Assembly (NCBI GenBank): GCA_013350335.1
Contig: CM023538.1
Location: 51,349,195-51,413,194, forward strand
Direction: 5' to 3'
Origin: Chimonanthus salicifolius
Lineage: Eukaryota; Streptophyta; Magnoliopsida; Laurales; Calycanthaceae
DNA length: 64,000 bases
Below are positions 58,001 to 62,987 of this stretch, piece after piece. Both the position numbers and the translations under genes were made by a program. The notes below the pieces were generated by a model, which was not told where the DNA came from, made no database searches, and saw nothing but the letters and a program-made list of their open reading frames with translations. How positions within the stretch are numbered: the stretch's first letter is position 1; each line of letters opens with the position of its first letter.

Positions 58001-59233
58001 GATTTTATTGTTTAATATTCGCTTGATTTTGTGGATGAATTAAATGTCTACAAGCTTGGTTAGGTAAATGGGTAACCCAAAGCCCGACCCAACCCAAACC
58101 CTTAATAGACCCGAATCAACTGAATCATTTAATAAACAAGTAATGAGTCAAGCATTGGTGACCTCAACCCGAAAAGGATTTGACTTGTTGTCAGGTCTAC
58201 TTGACACAGCCTTAATAGTCAACGTAATGGAAAGCGGAGCCTACCCTCATTCATTGTGGTTTTGAGGACACTTAAAAGCTCAAGCGTTTTTAAACTATAC
58301 ATTCAAATGTGAGGCCACAGCCCATGGACCCCACCATGACTTACCCAACTACAAAAGTGTTACCCACCAAAATAGGGGTGTTACATTTGACTGAACCTAG
58401 TCCGAGCCCAACTTAAATAAATAGACTTGAACAAGATTTTTGTCAGGCCAAGCTCAAGATTTTACTTAATGCCCATCAAGATTTGAGGCCCGTTTATTTT
58501 ATAAATAATACATATATCACAAGGTCGAATCTGGTATTGTTTTTGTTTTTATTTTTATTTTCTATTTTGTAAATTGAAAATTTAACCATATATTGAAAAA
58601 AGACTTATCCAACCATTTGTTAAAACTTCATCTTAAAAATTAATTTCAAGCCATTCGATCTTAATGATCAAAATCATCTGGTGTCTCATTTTTTTAAGGA
58701 TGTCTACTGACTCTAACCATCAAGATCAAGTGGTGGCTAAAAATTAAGTTTTGGATTGAAATTTTAACCGGGTAGGTCTTTTAAGTATATTTTCCATCAC
58801 TAGGGCTGAATTTTCAAGTTACAAAACAATTTTTTTATGAAAAAAAAATAGTGCCAGGTGCAAAACAAATGGGCTTTAACGGGTGGGCTCGGGCTTTAAC
58901 TTTAAAAGCCCAACGGGCTCTGGATGGGCTCTGGGTTTTTTTTCGAAGCCCGGCCCAAACCCGGCCTGTGAACAGGCCTAAATAATCACAAACGACCTAA
59001 ACCTAAAATCCCAAATTGTAATTAATCGCAACTTAGCGGATGGGGAAAAGGGGTTTAAAGGTAAGGAGAAGAAAAAAGGATGAATAGGTAGCAACGAAAA
59101 AAGAATTTGATCGAACAGGTGGAATGCATACAAAAGCAGGCGAAGATCCGCAGTAAGAGAGAACAAGATTGACAGCACCTTCACCTCTGTAGACCCATTC
59201 ACACGCATCCTTTGCTTGTAAAATCATATCCAT
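15937..59233 (-). CDS. IPK1: Inositol-pentakisphosphate 2-kinase, seven coding exons over 43 kb
   Basis: IPK1 phosphorylates inositol 1,3,4,5,6-pentakisphosphate at the 2-position with ATP, the last step to phytate (InsP6). Seven exons on the minus strand (59233-59132, 35209-35006, 31987-31840, 28729-28689, 28531-28421, 20115-19504, 16059-15937) join with GT/AG borders and matching phases into 446 residues; the Arabidopsis protein, as I recall it, has 451. Visible family motifs: YRGEGAVNLVL (nucleotide-binding loop, about 15-25), LLGSEHVDAG (93-102), EIKPKCGFLP (163-172), NNFRVFLNGSL (235-245), a zinc-site pattern H321, C331, C334, H350, then AKDCSMM (D372) and FIDLDLKPLKRM near the C-terminus. 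No stop or frameshift interrupts the model. Introns are 23.9, 3.0, 3.1, 0.16, 8.3 and 3.4 kb, filled with transposons. Unlike its neighbours, the coding sequence is undamaged, so the gene is probably functional. Confidence 0.95.
16876..16892. repeat. (CA)n microsatellite
   Basis: Seventeen bases of alternating A and C in IPK1 intron 6. Confidence 0.9.
18069..18890. repeat. 399-bp tandem duplication in IPK1 intron 6
   Basis: Copy 1 (18069-18467) and copy 2 (18468-18890) run head-to-tail and agree over nearly their whole length, both beginning CTGAGGAATAGTGTA and both ending with AACCC(T). Copy 2 has a small insert near 18800-18860. Scattered substitutions show it is not recent. No transposon ends are visible. 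Confidence 0.85.
19020..19345 (+). mobile_element. Probable LINE 3' tail
   Basis: T- and G-rich sequence with repeated GGCCT words ending TTCTTTCCTCTCTCGAAAAAATAG. The end resembles the 3' ends of the other plant L1-type fragments here (…TTACCTCTCAAAAAAAG, …TTAATCTCAAAAA). No coding part remains. Confidence 0.4.
19504..20115 (-). CDS. IPK1: IPK1 coding exon 6
   Basis: 204 codons from acceptor TATATCAG to donor AAG/GTATGTG. Encodes YDPLDLFSG, NNFRVFLNGSL, KLDTLDIEGAIHAYY, QPCMVCKD, SLSLEESLKIV and AATAKDCSMMICF, all conserved in IPK1. His321, Cys331, Cys334 and His350 in the model correspond to the zinc site described for Arabidopsis IPK1. Confidence 0.96.
20827..21540 (+). mobile_element. 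L1-type LINE ORF1 relic
   Basis: Plus-strand translation gives EWLSRAVVSPIG and, after a frameshift, FPIQGWTEGTIKAFGDKIG and KLMEIDGWN. This follows the DUF4283 (nucleic-acid-binding) domain of plant LINE ORF1, where similar words (W..GIP.. AW...T...LG..IG.....D) occur in the same order. Stops interrupt it. The stretch ends with a CTATCTTCCAAAAGAAAAAG tail typical of LINE 3' ends, so the copy is internally deleted. A 228-codon frame on the other strand is only its shadow. Confidence 0.6.
22336..22780 (-). mobile_element. L1-type LINE 3' end with RNase H domain
   Basis: The minus-strand frame 22765-22487 contains PPWRLITMVRELASGMD then IGRTANGVADYFVKISVTD, which fits the C-terminal half of the plant RNase H-like domain (…REANSVAD.LAK…) at the end of LINE ORF2. 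A T-rich 3' UTR and TTACCTCTCAAAAAAAG follow, the A-rich end expected of a LINE. The rest of ORF2 is missing. Confidence 0.7.
22860..23110 (+). pseudogene. Ty1/copia reverse transcriptase relic
   Basis: Plus-strand reading gives FIYVNDVMTTGDDN, IQDLKKCLLKGLEIKGLGHL and YCF, a decayed form of the copia RT segment with YVDDI.ITGDD and FEIKDLG. The catalytic VDD has become VND, and stops follow. Confidence 0.6.
24090..24230 (+). pseudogene. Short Ty1/copia RT relic
   Basis: Plus-strand reading gives FFNAKDLGLLKHFSSIK, matching F..KDLG.LKYFLGIE of copia RT. It is too short and damaged to say more. Confidence 0.45.
24431..24670 (-). mobile_element. Ty1/copia 3' LTR with polypurine tract (minus)
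   Basis: On the minus strand a polypurine tract (AGCTTGAAGGGGAG) precedes TGTTGTAGAATC; the LTR then runs from 24642 to TTTTCATCA at 24431, 212 bp. Only about 50 bp of internal sequence remain above 24652 before unrelated A-rich DNA. Confidence 0.65.
25311..25503 (-). mobile_element. tRNA-derived SINE (minus)
   Basis: On the minus strand an A-box-like TGGCTCAGTTGGCTTGAG (25493-25476) and a B-box-like AAGTTCATCTC (25450-25440) are followed by a body containing TGTGGGATTAGTCTC and GGGGATACCCATGATATTC and an A-rich tail of AAAATA units. The arrangement fits Au-like plant SINEs. Confidence 0.75.
26500..26920. repeat. GATC/GTCGAC-rich palindromic repeats
   Basis: Runs of CGATCGATCGATC alternate with a repeated block containing TTTAACTGAGA, TTTGACAGTCGACCTCTCCT and GATCGATCG (about 26640-26725 and 26770-26860). 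The second block holds an exact 14-base inverted repeat, ATCGATCGCACGAT at 26770-26783 and ATCGTGCGATCGAT at 26792-26805. Similar GGTCGACCTCTC words occur in the LTR near 38460-38680, so this may be LTR-derived. Confidence 0.6.
26921..28080. other. GC-richer block, possible LINE ORF1/spacer relic
   Basis: Base composition rises clearly compared with the flanks and no long frame remains. The minus strand gives short Pro/Gly/Ser-rich stretches such as those between ORF1 and ORF2 of plant LINEs. I recognise no domain. Confidence 0.3.
28421..28531 (-). CDS. IPK1: IPK1 coding exon 5
   Basis: 37 codons between acceptor TGGAACAG and donor GAG/GTAATC. Encodes PKCGFLPSSRFIAERN and KKSVTRFTMHQVLKL, completing the EIKPKCGFLP signature with exon 4. 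Phase 0 at both ends. Confidence 0.95.
28689..28729 (-). CDS. IPK1: IPK1 coding exon 4 (41 bp)
   Basis: A 41-base micro-exon between acceptor TTGTTTCAG and donor AAG/GTACCT. It completes the glycine codon begun in exon 3 and encodes SLKEDYSVAIEIK. Intron 4 below it is only 157 bp. Confidence 0.93.
29240..30946 (+). mobile_element. L1-type LINE, internally rearranged, with poly-A
   Basis: Plus-strand fragments follow LINE ORF2 order: VEGWTGFRLHKKLRLLKDKIREW (29365-29430), a MVNGRRVEGK-like stretch near 29700, then NRIAEDHVSWLEREFEEEEI and LEALRSVEGDK (30370-30460) leading into a GPDGF-like motif in another frame. This is the linker between endonuclease and RT of plant L1 elements. RT itself is missing. 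The element ends with a (A)18-like run at 30929-30946. 29760-30240 inside it is unlike LINE ORF2 and may be an insertion or diverged ORF1. Confidence 0.7.
31060..31400 (+). mobile_element. RTE-like LINE 3' relic with a 76-bp tandem repeat
   Basis: PIEDKMSHLQ and QWFGYV resemble the KMRE..LRWFGHV words near the end of RTE-type ORF2. The tail GGGCCAAACCCCAGATAGAAGGGAAAATAGC with (ATG)n resembles the known simple-repeat end of plant RTE elements; a second tail-like piece lies at 32098-32155. Units 31174-31249 and 31250-31322 are a tandem duplication beginning CCATTAAAAACTTGGAGG. Confidence 0.45.
31840..31987 (-). CDS. IPK1: IPK1 coding exon 3
   Basis: 148 bases between acceptor ATACCAG and donor G/GTAATG. 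Encodes IHVLVSKDFLESIEKN, QRPAWRVDAARIN and ALLISDHSVFPH, matching VSVSKEFLE…QRPLWRV…ALILNDHSLF of Arabidopsis IPK1. Ends in phase 1. Confidence 0.95.
31988..35005 (-). other. IPK1: IPK1 intron 2 (3.0 kb)
   Basis: Donor GG/GTATGTT, acceptor ACCAG. Contains a TRIM (32265-32734), a purine-rich stretch (about 33000-33110), a pyrimidine-rich stretch (about 33930-34210) whose frames are chance, and a (CAT)n run near 34760. Confidence 0.85.
32265..32734 (+). mobile_element. TRIM (terminal-repeat retrotransposon in miniature)
   Basis: Two LTRs, 32265-32462 (198 bp) and 32539-32734 (196 bp), start TGTAATACCC and end CTACA or TTACA. Between them are only 76 bp, with the PBS TGGTATCAGAGAC (32465-32477) and a purine-rich AAGAAGGTGGAT before the second LTR. 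Flanks are CTGTG (32260-32264) and CTATG (32735-32739), a 5-bp target duplication with one change. Both LTRs hold GGCCCAAAGCGGACAATATT, a word I associate with plant TRIMs. Non-autonomous: it encodes nothing, and the overlapping reading frames are chance. Confidence 0.92.
35006..35209 (-). CDS. IPK1: IPK1 coding exon 2
   Basis: 68 codons between acceptor TTTGTCTGCAG and donor GGG/GTATGT. Encodes IGKVLRVQKS… and …VMSPLLGSEHVDAG, matching VGKVIRIQKA and IIPLLGPKHVDAG. Phase 0 at both ends. It lies 23.9 kb from exon 1. Confidence 0.95.
35421..35478. repeat. 29-bp tandem duplication
   Basis: Units 35421-35449 and 35450-35478 (GGAATGGTTTGTGAAGATTT...) differ by one base. Confidence 0.85.
36388..36441. 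repeat. GA / poly-G / GT low-complexity run
   Basis: GAGAGAGA followed by a run of twelve or so G and then (GT)n. A G-quadruplex could form. Nothing else is implied. Confidence 0.85.
38100..40060 (-). mobile_element. LTR and polypurine tract of a minus-strand retrotransposon, SIRE-like
   Basis: On the minus strand GTCATCATAAAAAAAGGGGG and AGAT precede TGTTAGCCCCAAGG at 40039. This tract and start recall SIRE/Maximus-type copia elements. The LTR continues through GGTCGACC-rich DNA and a TATA-like CCTATAAAGGC near 38350; its end near 38100 is not sharp. The solo LTR 38775-39673 lies inside it. The internal region (40061-40439 and 43938-44090) is interrupted by the copia element 40440-43932. 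Confidence 0.5.
38775..39673 (+). repeat. Solo LTR, TGATGCGGA family, copy 1
   Basis: Begins TGATGCGGACC and matches the copy at 49890-51088 in TATA region (TTATAAATACC, 38942-38952), polyadenylation-like AATGAATAAAAG and the last 150 bp (TTTCAGCCCAGTTTTAGG, CATTATTTTCATCCC). The last few bases are lost and no clean target duplication is visible. Confidence 0.65.
40472..41675. mobile_element. Unclassified DNA transposon, 1204 bp, 8-bp target duplication
   Basis: Sits inside the copia 5' LTR. The left end is CACTATAACAAATATCG and the right end, inverted, CATTGTCACAAATATCG: 17-base termini with three differences. Flanks are GTTACGGG and GTAAAGGG; the uninterrupted sister LTR has GTTAAGGG. The last 115 bp match the 395-bp copy at 44400-44794, and both have CGATATTTTCGTTTTTA near the left end. 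There is no coding capacity. The termini are unlike those I know for hAT, MULE, CACTA or Stowaway; 8 bp is a hAT/MULE-like duplication length. Confidence 0.85.
42236..43783 (+). pseudogene. Ty1/copia reverse transcriptase and RNase H
   Basis: RT begins near ALSKPASYKEAICDPLWQQA (42250) and continues through GCKWVYKIK, KARLVAKGF-like KAQLVAKGFAQ, GIDYEETFTPV, a stop where MDVKNTFLNGDL follows (42584), LRKALYSLKQAPHAWF, the catalytic LYVDDLILTGDD (about 42833-42868) and FEMKDLG. RNase H follows with SRSSAEAEYRAMAST-like ARSSAEAEYRAMAST (43436-43480) and ERTKHIELDCRFVRH. In-frame stops at 42581-42583, 42938-42940 and about 43277-43279, and frameshifts near 43390 and 43500, disable it. It would have copied the retrotransposon RNA. 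Confidence 0.93.
44400..44794. mobile_element. Unclassified DNA transposon, 395-bp copy
   Basis: Left end CAATGTTACAAA and, inverted, right end CATTGTCACAAA. Flanks ATTGCAAC (44392-44399) and GTTGCAAT (44795-44802) each differ by one base from ATTGCAAT. It interrupts the minus-strand transposon ORF; taking out the element and one flank restores the reading ...DSAIAMLNIRFQTIEDK. The right 115 bp are nearly those of the 1204-bp copy at 40472-41675; the middle is shorter and different. Confidence 0.85.
45685..49181 (+). mobile_element. 3.5-kb TG...CA element with CAAGG target duplication
   Basis: Starts TGTAATGACCCGACCCGGGG and ends AGGCGGAGCGTGACA. CAAGG flanks both sides (45680-45684, 49182-49186). 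Taking it out with one CAAGG restores the host ORF exactly (…NLGWESLFALNHP…). There is no coding frame of note. The 5-bp duplication and TG/CA ends point to an LTR retrotransposon derivative: a very long solo LTR or a large non-coding element. Inside, 48300-48490 has three diverged TTAGCCTCACTTTAAGTGGG-like hairpin units, and 47531/47729 repeat TAGGTGAGGG. A related tail lies at 9501-10790. Confidence 0.8.
48300..48495. repeat. Short hairpin-forming tandem units inside the 3.5-kb element
   Basis: Three units of roughly 40-100 bp spacing contain (G)TTATCCTCACTTTATGTGAG or variants followed by AAGGCCATTGAGG or AAGACCA. Each has CTCACTTTAAGTGGG-like self-complementarity. Confidence 0.5.
49890..51088 (+). 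repeat. Solo LTR, TGATGCGGA family, copy 2 (1199 bp)
   Basis: TGATGCGGAGC ... CCTGCATCA, with CCACC on both sides (49885-49889, 51089-51093). TATA box TTATAAATAC near 50034. A long pyrimidine-rich stretch (50160-50800) produces open frames on both strands that I take as chance. Inserted in the leader of the transposon ORF element, between its LTR (51094-52040) and its ORF. Confidence 0.85.
51094..52040 (-). repeat. LTR upstream of the transposon ORF, left arm of a head-to-head pair
   Basis: Read on the minus strand it matches 52165-52290 plus 53842-54560 read on the plus strand: TCCAAATACATAAAAATT against TCCCAAATCCATAAAATT, AACATGGCATGCC against AACATGCCATGCC, CTAGTATAAATTGAG against CTAGTATAAATAAGC (TATA box, about 51432-51439), and TTAATTTCAGCAA in both. 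It is diverged but colinear. Confidence 0.7.
52165..54600 (+). repeat. LTR, right arm of the head-to-head pair, with a solo LTR inserted
   Basis: Pieces 52165-52290 and 53842-54560 are homologous to the minus-strand LTR 51094-52040. The TATA box is TAGTATAAATAAGC near 54279, followed by CCAATAAAAG. The insertion 52291-53836 divides it. Confidence 0.65.
52291..53836 (+). mobile_element. Solo LTR of a SIRE-like retrotransposon, 1546 bp, AATCC duplication
   Basis: Starts TGTTAGGGCC, ends GAAATTTCA, with AATCC at 52286-52290 and 53837-53841. The inverted homologous LTR shows the site without the insertion: GAGTGATGGGAATTCAACAT against GAGTGACGAGAATCC joined to AACAT. Contains CCTCGAGGCCTCGAGAC-like words, a TATA box TTATAAATATACG near 53091 and a C-rich CACCCC...CCCTAGGT stretch near 53776-53808, as seen at the 3' end of SIRE-type LTRs. 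Confidence 0.8.
54601..54860 (+). pseudogene. Second copy of the transposon ORF start (inverted)
   Basis: DRFQFPSLSNFDFL at 54680-54720 matches HFRFPSLSNFDFI at the start of the minus-strand transposon ORF (49532 and below). The leader before it (ACCCATATAAAATTGGG) also matches. The frame ends at 54846; no central domain follows. Confidence 0.6.
54861..56580. other. No recognisable feature
   Basis: AT-rich intron sequence. A C-rich stretch lies at 55430-55462. Frames at 55295-55504 and 55783-56025 have no similarity that I know. Confidence 0.45.
56589..58199. mobile_element. hAT-like non-autonomous element, 1.6 kb
   Basis: The left end TAGACTTGGCAAAATTTGACC and, inverted, the right end TAGACCTGACAACAAGTCAAATCC are imperfect termini of the TAG type. 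Flanks CTTGGCAC (56581-56588) and CTTGACAC (58200-58207) form an 8-bp duplication with one change. GGGT/ACCC words follow inside both ends. There is no transposase. The centre carries four tandem units (see 56925-57520). Confidence 0.75.
56925..57520 (+). repeat. Four diverged tandem units, each ending CT-rich then ATTTAAGGT
   Basis: Units of 140-175 bp each hold a CTTC/GTGGCTTC...GACACC-like start, CACAC(T)TTCTC and a CTCTCTCTC(C)RATTTAAGGT end; the shared AATTTAAGG/GATTTAAGG ends at 57040, 57215, 57355 and 57515. Each end looks like a 5' splice site (AAG/GT) after a pyrimidine-rich stretch. Confidence 0.65.
58373..58980. mobile_element. hAT-like element next to IPK1 exon 1
   Basis: Begins TAGGGGTGTTACATTTGACT and ends CCGGCCTGTGAACAGGCCTA, whose inverse TAGGCCTGTTCACAGGCCGG is partly alike. 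The interior is rich in GGGCTC and AAGCCC words. The 8-bp flanks do not match, so the ends or the call may be wrong. Confidence 0.5.
59132..59233 (-). CDS. IPK1: IPK1 coding exon 1
   Basis: 34 codons, MDMILQAKDACEWVYRGEGA then VNLVLSYCGSSPAF, matching the Arabidopsis N-terminus MEMILEEKDASDWIYRGEGG and following residues. The ATG at 59233 is chosen over an in-frame ATG at 59260 because family homology starts here and a splice acceptor (TAGCTGCAG) lies between them. Donor TTT/GTATGC. Confidence 0.95.
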
Positions 59234-59580
59234 TTTATCCAATCTGCAGCTACAACACATCAGCAGCTAAAGATTAAAAGAAAGAAAAGAAAGTTAAGCA
59301 TCAGCAGGTTAAAAGAGAGAGAGATAGAATGAGAAAGACAGTGCCTTACTTTTTCACTGAAAAATGAGTACAGATGAGAAGAGAGATGGAAAGAGAGATG
59401 AGTTGGGAATAGAAGAAGAAGATGAGAGGAATAATTATTGAAAGTATCGAAGTAAGAAGTGATGGAGTCTAAAGCCCCTCTGACGCGAATCAGAATTTGG
59501 AGACGGCTTCCTGTGTGAGGTTCGGTGGAGCACTTGGTGGGTTTTGTTCATTTTGAAATATCAACCAAAATCCACGTGCC
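59234..59580 (-). promoter_or_regulatory. IPK1: IPK1 5' leader and proximal promoter
   Basis: A small 5' UTR intron is likely: donor AAAAA/GTAAGG at 59349 and acceptor GCTGCAG/ATTGG at 59244, 106 bp. Upstream lies a G-box CACGTG at 59573-59578, a common plant bZIP/bHLH site. No convincing TATA box is seen. The leader intron is an inference from splice signals alone. Confidence 0.55.
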
Positions 59581-61440
59581 GCTTACTATTAAGAGCCTAT
59601 AAAAAATTATATTTAAAAATTAATAAGTAATTTAAAATAATTAAATACTATAAAGTTAAAAATATATGATTACCTAAAGTAATTTATTGTAGCATTGGGA
59701 CAAAACTCTTTTCAACGCATATGACACTATATAAGAATTGGTAATAAAATTTTATCAATTAAAATCCATTCCGATCTATTATAAATGAAATCATCAATCA
59801 TTTTAAAATCTAATATATCATTTTTTCTTTTTCTTTTTAATTTTTTGTTGACATCTTCTCTTAATATCTACAATTTATAGTGTATCAACTCTACTTATTG
59901 GAGTCGTATCTGATATTCAATTAAAATTTAAAAAAAAAAAAGTTAAAAGACTAAAATAATACCGAGTGAATAAATTATAAAAAGTTTAAAAAACAAGATG
60001 AAATTTAGGAAATGGTTAGTCATTGGAGAGTTACAAGCACTACCAACACTACCAATAAAAAAAGAATTTAACTTTTCAATTGCACTAGTGTAAAGAGTTG
60101 TGAGATTCTGTAAAGTTCAAAGTGAACAAGTGTTAACATGTTTGTTGAAAGACTCAGATATAAAAGCAAAACTACAACTGGGTTGTAAAGAAGATTTTTA
60201 GAAAAAAAAAAAATAGATATTTTAAAAGATTTGAACTCGGGAGAATGCACAATGTTGTAATTGCTTCACTTTTGGAATTGAGTGTTGAAATTTAGAATTT
60301 TCTAATAAATAAATGGTCTCTTAGGGTTTTTTCTACTGTAATCTTACCAATATCTTGGGATGTGACTTACATTTCTTGAAATTGTATTAATCTCCTTTCT
60401 TATTTCCATTTTTTTTTTCAAAAGAGTAGGATATGCAATCACTTTATGCATGAGGAGATCATTTATCTGGTAACCAAACTTAAAAAAAAAAAAACGCAAG
60501 CTTGTTACTTTCATAGATCCTAACAGTTTTCGTTCTTAACTCTATGTCATTTGTTGTTCTTTGTTATTAAAGTTTATTCTTCTCTATTTTACACAATTGG
60601 TTTTTAAGACCAATATGATCAGGCCTTTTAGAACACTTGACTAATTTTTAGAGCATGTGAAAATCTCTCTATCAACAAATGTGCAAATCACCCTATCTAT
60701 ATGCACCGAGTAGCAATATGAAGAGTAATTATTTTGTGTTGAAAGTGACTTCAACCAAAGATCTCCCGTATCTTAGGCAAATTACTCGTCTTCTATTTTA
60801 AAAGTTTCTCAACTCTAAATATTATAAAGTTTCTCATTTCAATCACCCCAACACAAGCATGTTAAATACATAGCTCATGTACACAAGGTATCAATTATAA
60901 AGATGTTGAGGTGCATTTGGATTTGACAATTTTTTACAATGCGAGTGCTCATTTGATGATCATAACACTTAAATCCACAAATCCAAAATTACAAAAATAA
61001 GCACTTACCAAATGATAAACCTATTATTTTATTAAAATATTTATCTTAAATAATTGACTTTTCTAAAGAGGAATCTATTCCCTCATAATTCAGAGACCAA
61101 CCAAGCTACAGCAAATATAACAACATAATAATGATTTTAATTAGCATGTTGTTGTGTCATGCCCCATCACACAAGATCATGGGCAATCAATGATGCTTAG
61201 GGTGTGATATAGCTTAGCTTTAAAGAAAGAACAAAGAAAGTTCGACCACAATATATGGTTCAGCCAAAGGCTCCAATTTATGAAATTGAAGATGAAGTCC
61301 AAGACTCAAATCCATAAAGAAAACACAATATTTGACATCTCTAAAAAACCAAAGCTACATATGGTGGAAAAGTCAAATTGATCACTCAAAACTAATTTCA
61401 ATCTTCCAAGTTTTATATGAAACTCTAGAATTCAATTAAA
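59581..61440. other. Intergenic upstream of IPK1, nothing recognised
   Basis: Very AT-rich with several A or T runs; short frames only. Confidence 0.5.
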
Positions 61441-61451
61441 GGAAACGAAAA

Positions 61452-61860
61452 AGCTTCACTCAAAAGAAAAATACTTGTTCTATTTGCTTTTCGAAATTCT
61501 CCTAAATTACTTGTCCTATTCCTTTATTTTCACATTAAATCAAAACTTTAACATTCTCAATGACCTTCTTATGTAATAGGAAGATGACCTTCTTTTATAA
61601 GCTTTGACTTGCTCATACGCGGCATTTTGTAATTATTTCCACCTTCGACTCTTATCGTTTCAATCATACATTGCTGCATAGTTATGAAAACATTATCGGG
61701 TTGTAATTACACAACAAGATACCGCCCTAACTTCTCTTTTTTGTCATCAGGTTTGTATTGACTCATAGAATCTATTATAGGATTTTGGCGTGCTCCATGC
61801 GAAAACGATCTTTAAAAAAAGAAATTCTAAAATAGAACAAGTATTTTGAGATAGAGAGAG
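61452..61860. mobile_element. Stowaway-like MITE, left end worn
   Basis: AAAATACTTGTTCTATTT at 61468-61485 is exactly inverted at 61830-61847. Outside the right copy lies GAGATAGAGAGAG followed by TA, which inverted reads CTCTCTCTATCTC, a Stowaway-type terminus. The left terminus (CTTCACTCAAAAG) is decayed. Confidence 0.6.
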
Positions 61861-61862
61861 TA

Positions 61863-62618
61863 TTAAATAGAAATTAATATTTAACATTATCATATAGAAG
61901 ATATTCTTTAGAGTATCTTAAAATAAAATTTAAGATTAAAATTTATTTTTATCCAACAAATTTACAGACTCTGTTCCCTTAAGGCATAGCTCAATGTTTT
62001 CTAAATATACATCAACTCTAAGCACACATACGGATAATGAAAATCCATAGATGTATATATCATGTACACATGAGATTATTTTTTATAATATTTGTAAATA
62101 AAACGTTTATTCATAAATTTTGATGAGAACCCTTGTAAAAGTGTATGAGAAGAGAGTGAGAAAGAATTATTTTCCATTGCTTGGAGTAGTTATAAAAAAA
62201 AGGCCAGGAGCAAAATAAAGAGATTTCAACAATCTTTTTGCCCATTTAGGGAAGAAGAACTAGTTCAATGTAATTTTTTCATTTTCTATTTTCCTTTTTA
62301 ATTTTTTATTTCTTGCAGTTTGATACCTTTTTAGTCGAATTAGATACCAATTTTCATAACTTCGTCCAATAATTGGAAAAAAAAAAAACATAGATTCAAA
62401 CTCAATTTGAAATATAACTGTCATAACAAGTACATCATGTATAAATTAACTATTATACATTTTGTGGTTGAGAAGCAAAAGCCAATGAACCATTAAGAAA
62501 TTTTAGAAATGATTTACCATATATTTAATTTTTACAGTAATTGGCGAATCTTGATATAAAGAGAGCTTACCCAAGGAAATATAAGAAAGAAAGAAAAGTG
62601 AACAAGTAAGAGTTTGGT
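61863..62618. other. Intergenic, nothing recognised
   Basis: AT-rich sequence without coding similarity or repeat ends. Confidence 0.5.
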
Positions 62619-62626
62619 TCATTATG

Positions 62627-62979
62627 TAGGGGTGAAACTTGGGTCGGGTTTTAATCTGACCCGAATCACCTGAGAAATCAATGGGTTTGGGTTACGTTTT
62701 TTATATCTCGGGTCAGGTCGGGTTGGGAAAAATAAACCCGCATGAAATTCGGATCGGGTCGGATTGAAAAATTTAAAAGCAATTCGAGCTGATCCTAATC
62801 GATCCGAGTGCACCAAGTTATAAAACAACACTCATGTTGAGTCGGGTCAAAAATTTGGATTAGTTCAGATTGAATAACTTGGGTCAGCAATTCGGATCGA
62901 GTCAAGTAAGGTTCAATAATTTTTGAAATGGATTGAATTGGATTTATTGAAACCCGAGCCAACCCAAGTTTCAGCACTA
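62627..62979. mobile_element. hAT-type MITE with exact 8-bp target duplication
   Basis: Begins TAGGGGTGAAACTTGGGTCG, ends CCAACCCAAGTTTCAGCACTA. TCATTATG lies on both sides (62619-62626, 62980-62987). Same family as 10103-10440, full of GGGTCGGG/CCCGAACC words. 353 bp, non-coding. Confidence 0.92.
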
Positions 62980-62987
62980 TCATTATG

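Larger units (their letters stand above)
35210..59131 (-). other. IPK1: IPK1 intron 1 (23.9 kb)
   Basis: Donor TTT/GTATGC at 59131, acceptor CTGCAG at 35210. It holds most of the transposons of the window. I find no nested host gene. 35480-36380, 36445-38100 and 54860-56580 contain nothing I can assign with confidence. Confidence 0.85.

Noticed and set aside
59234..59260. In-frame upstream ATG giving IPK1 a nine-residue extension
   Set aside because: A splice acceptor lies between this ATG and the conserved start, and family homology begins at the second ATG.
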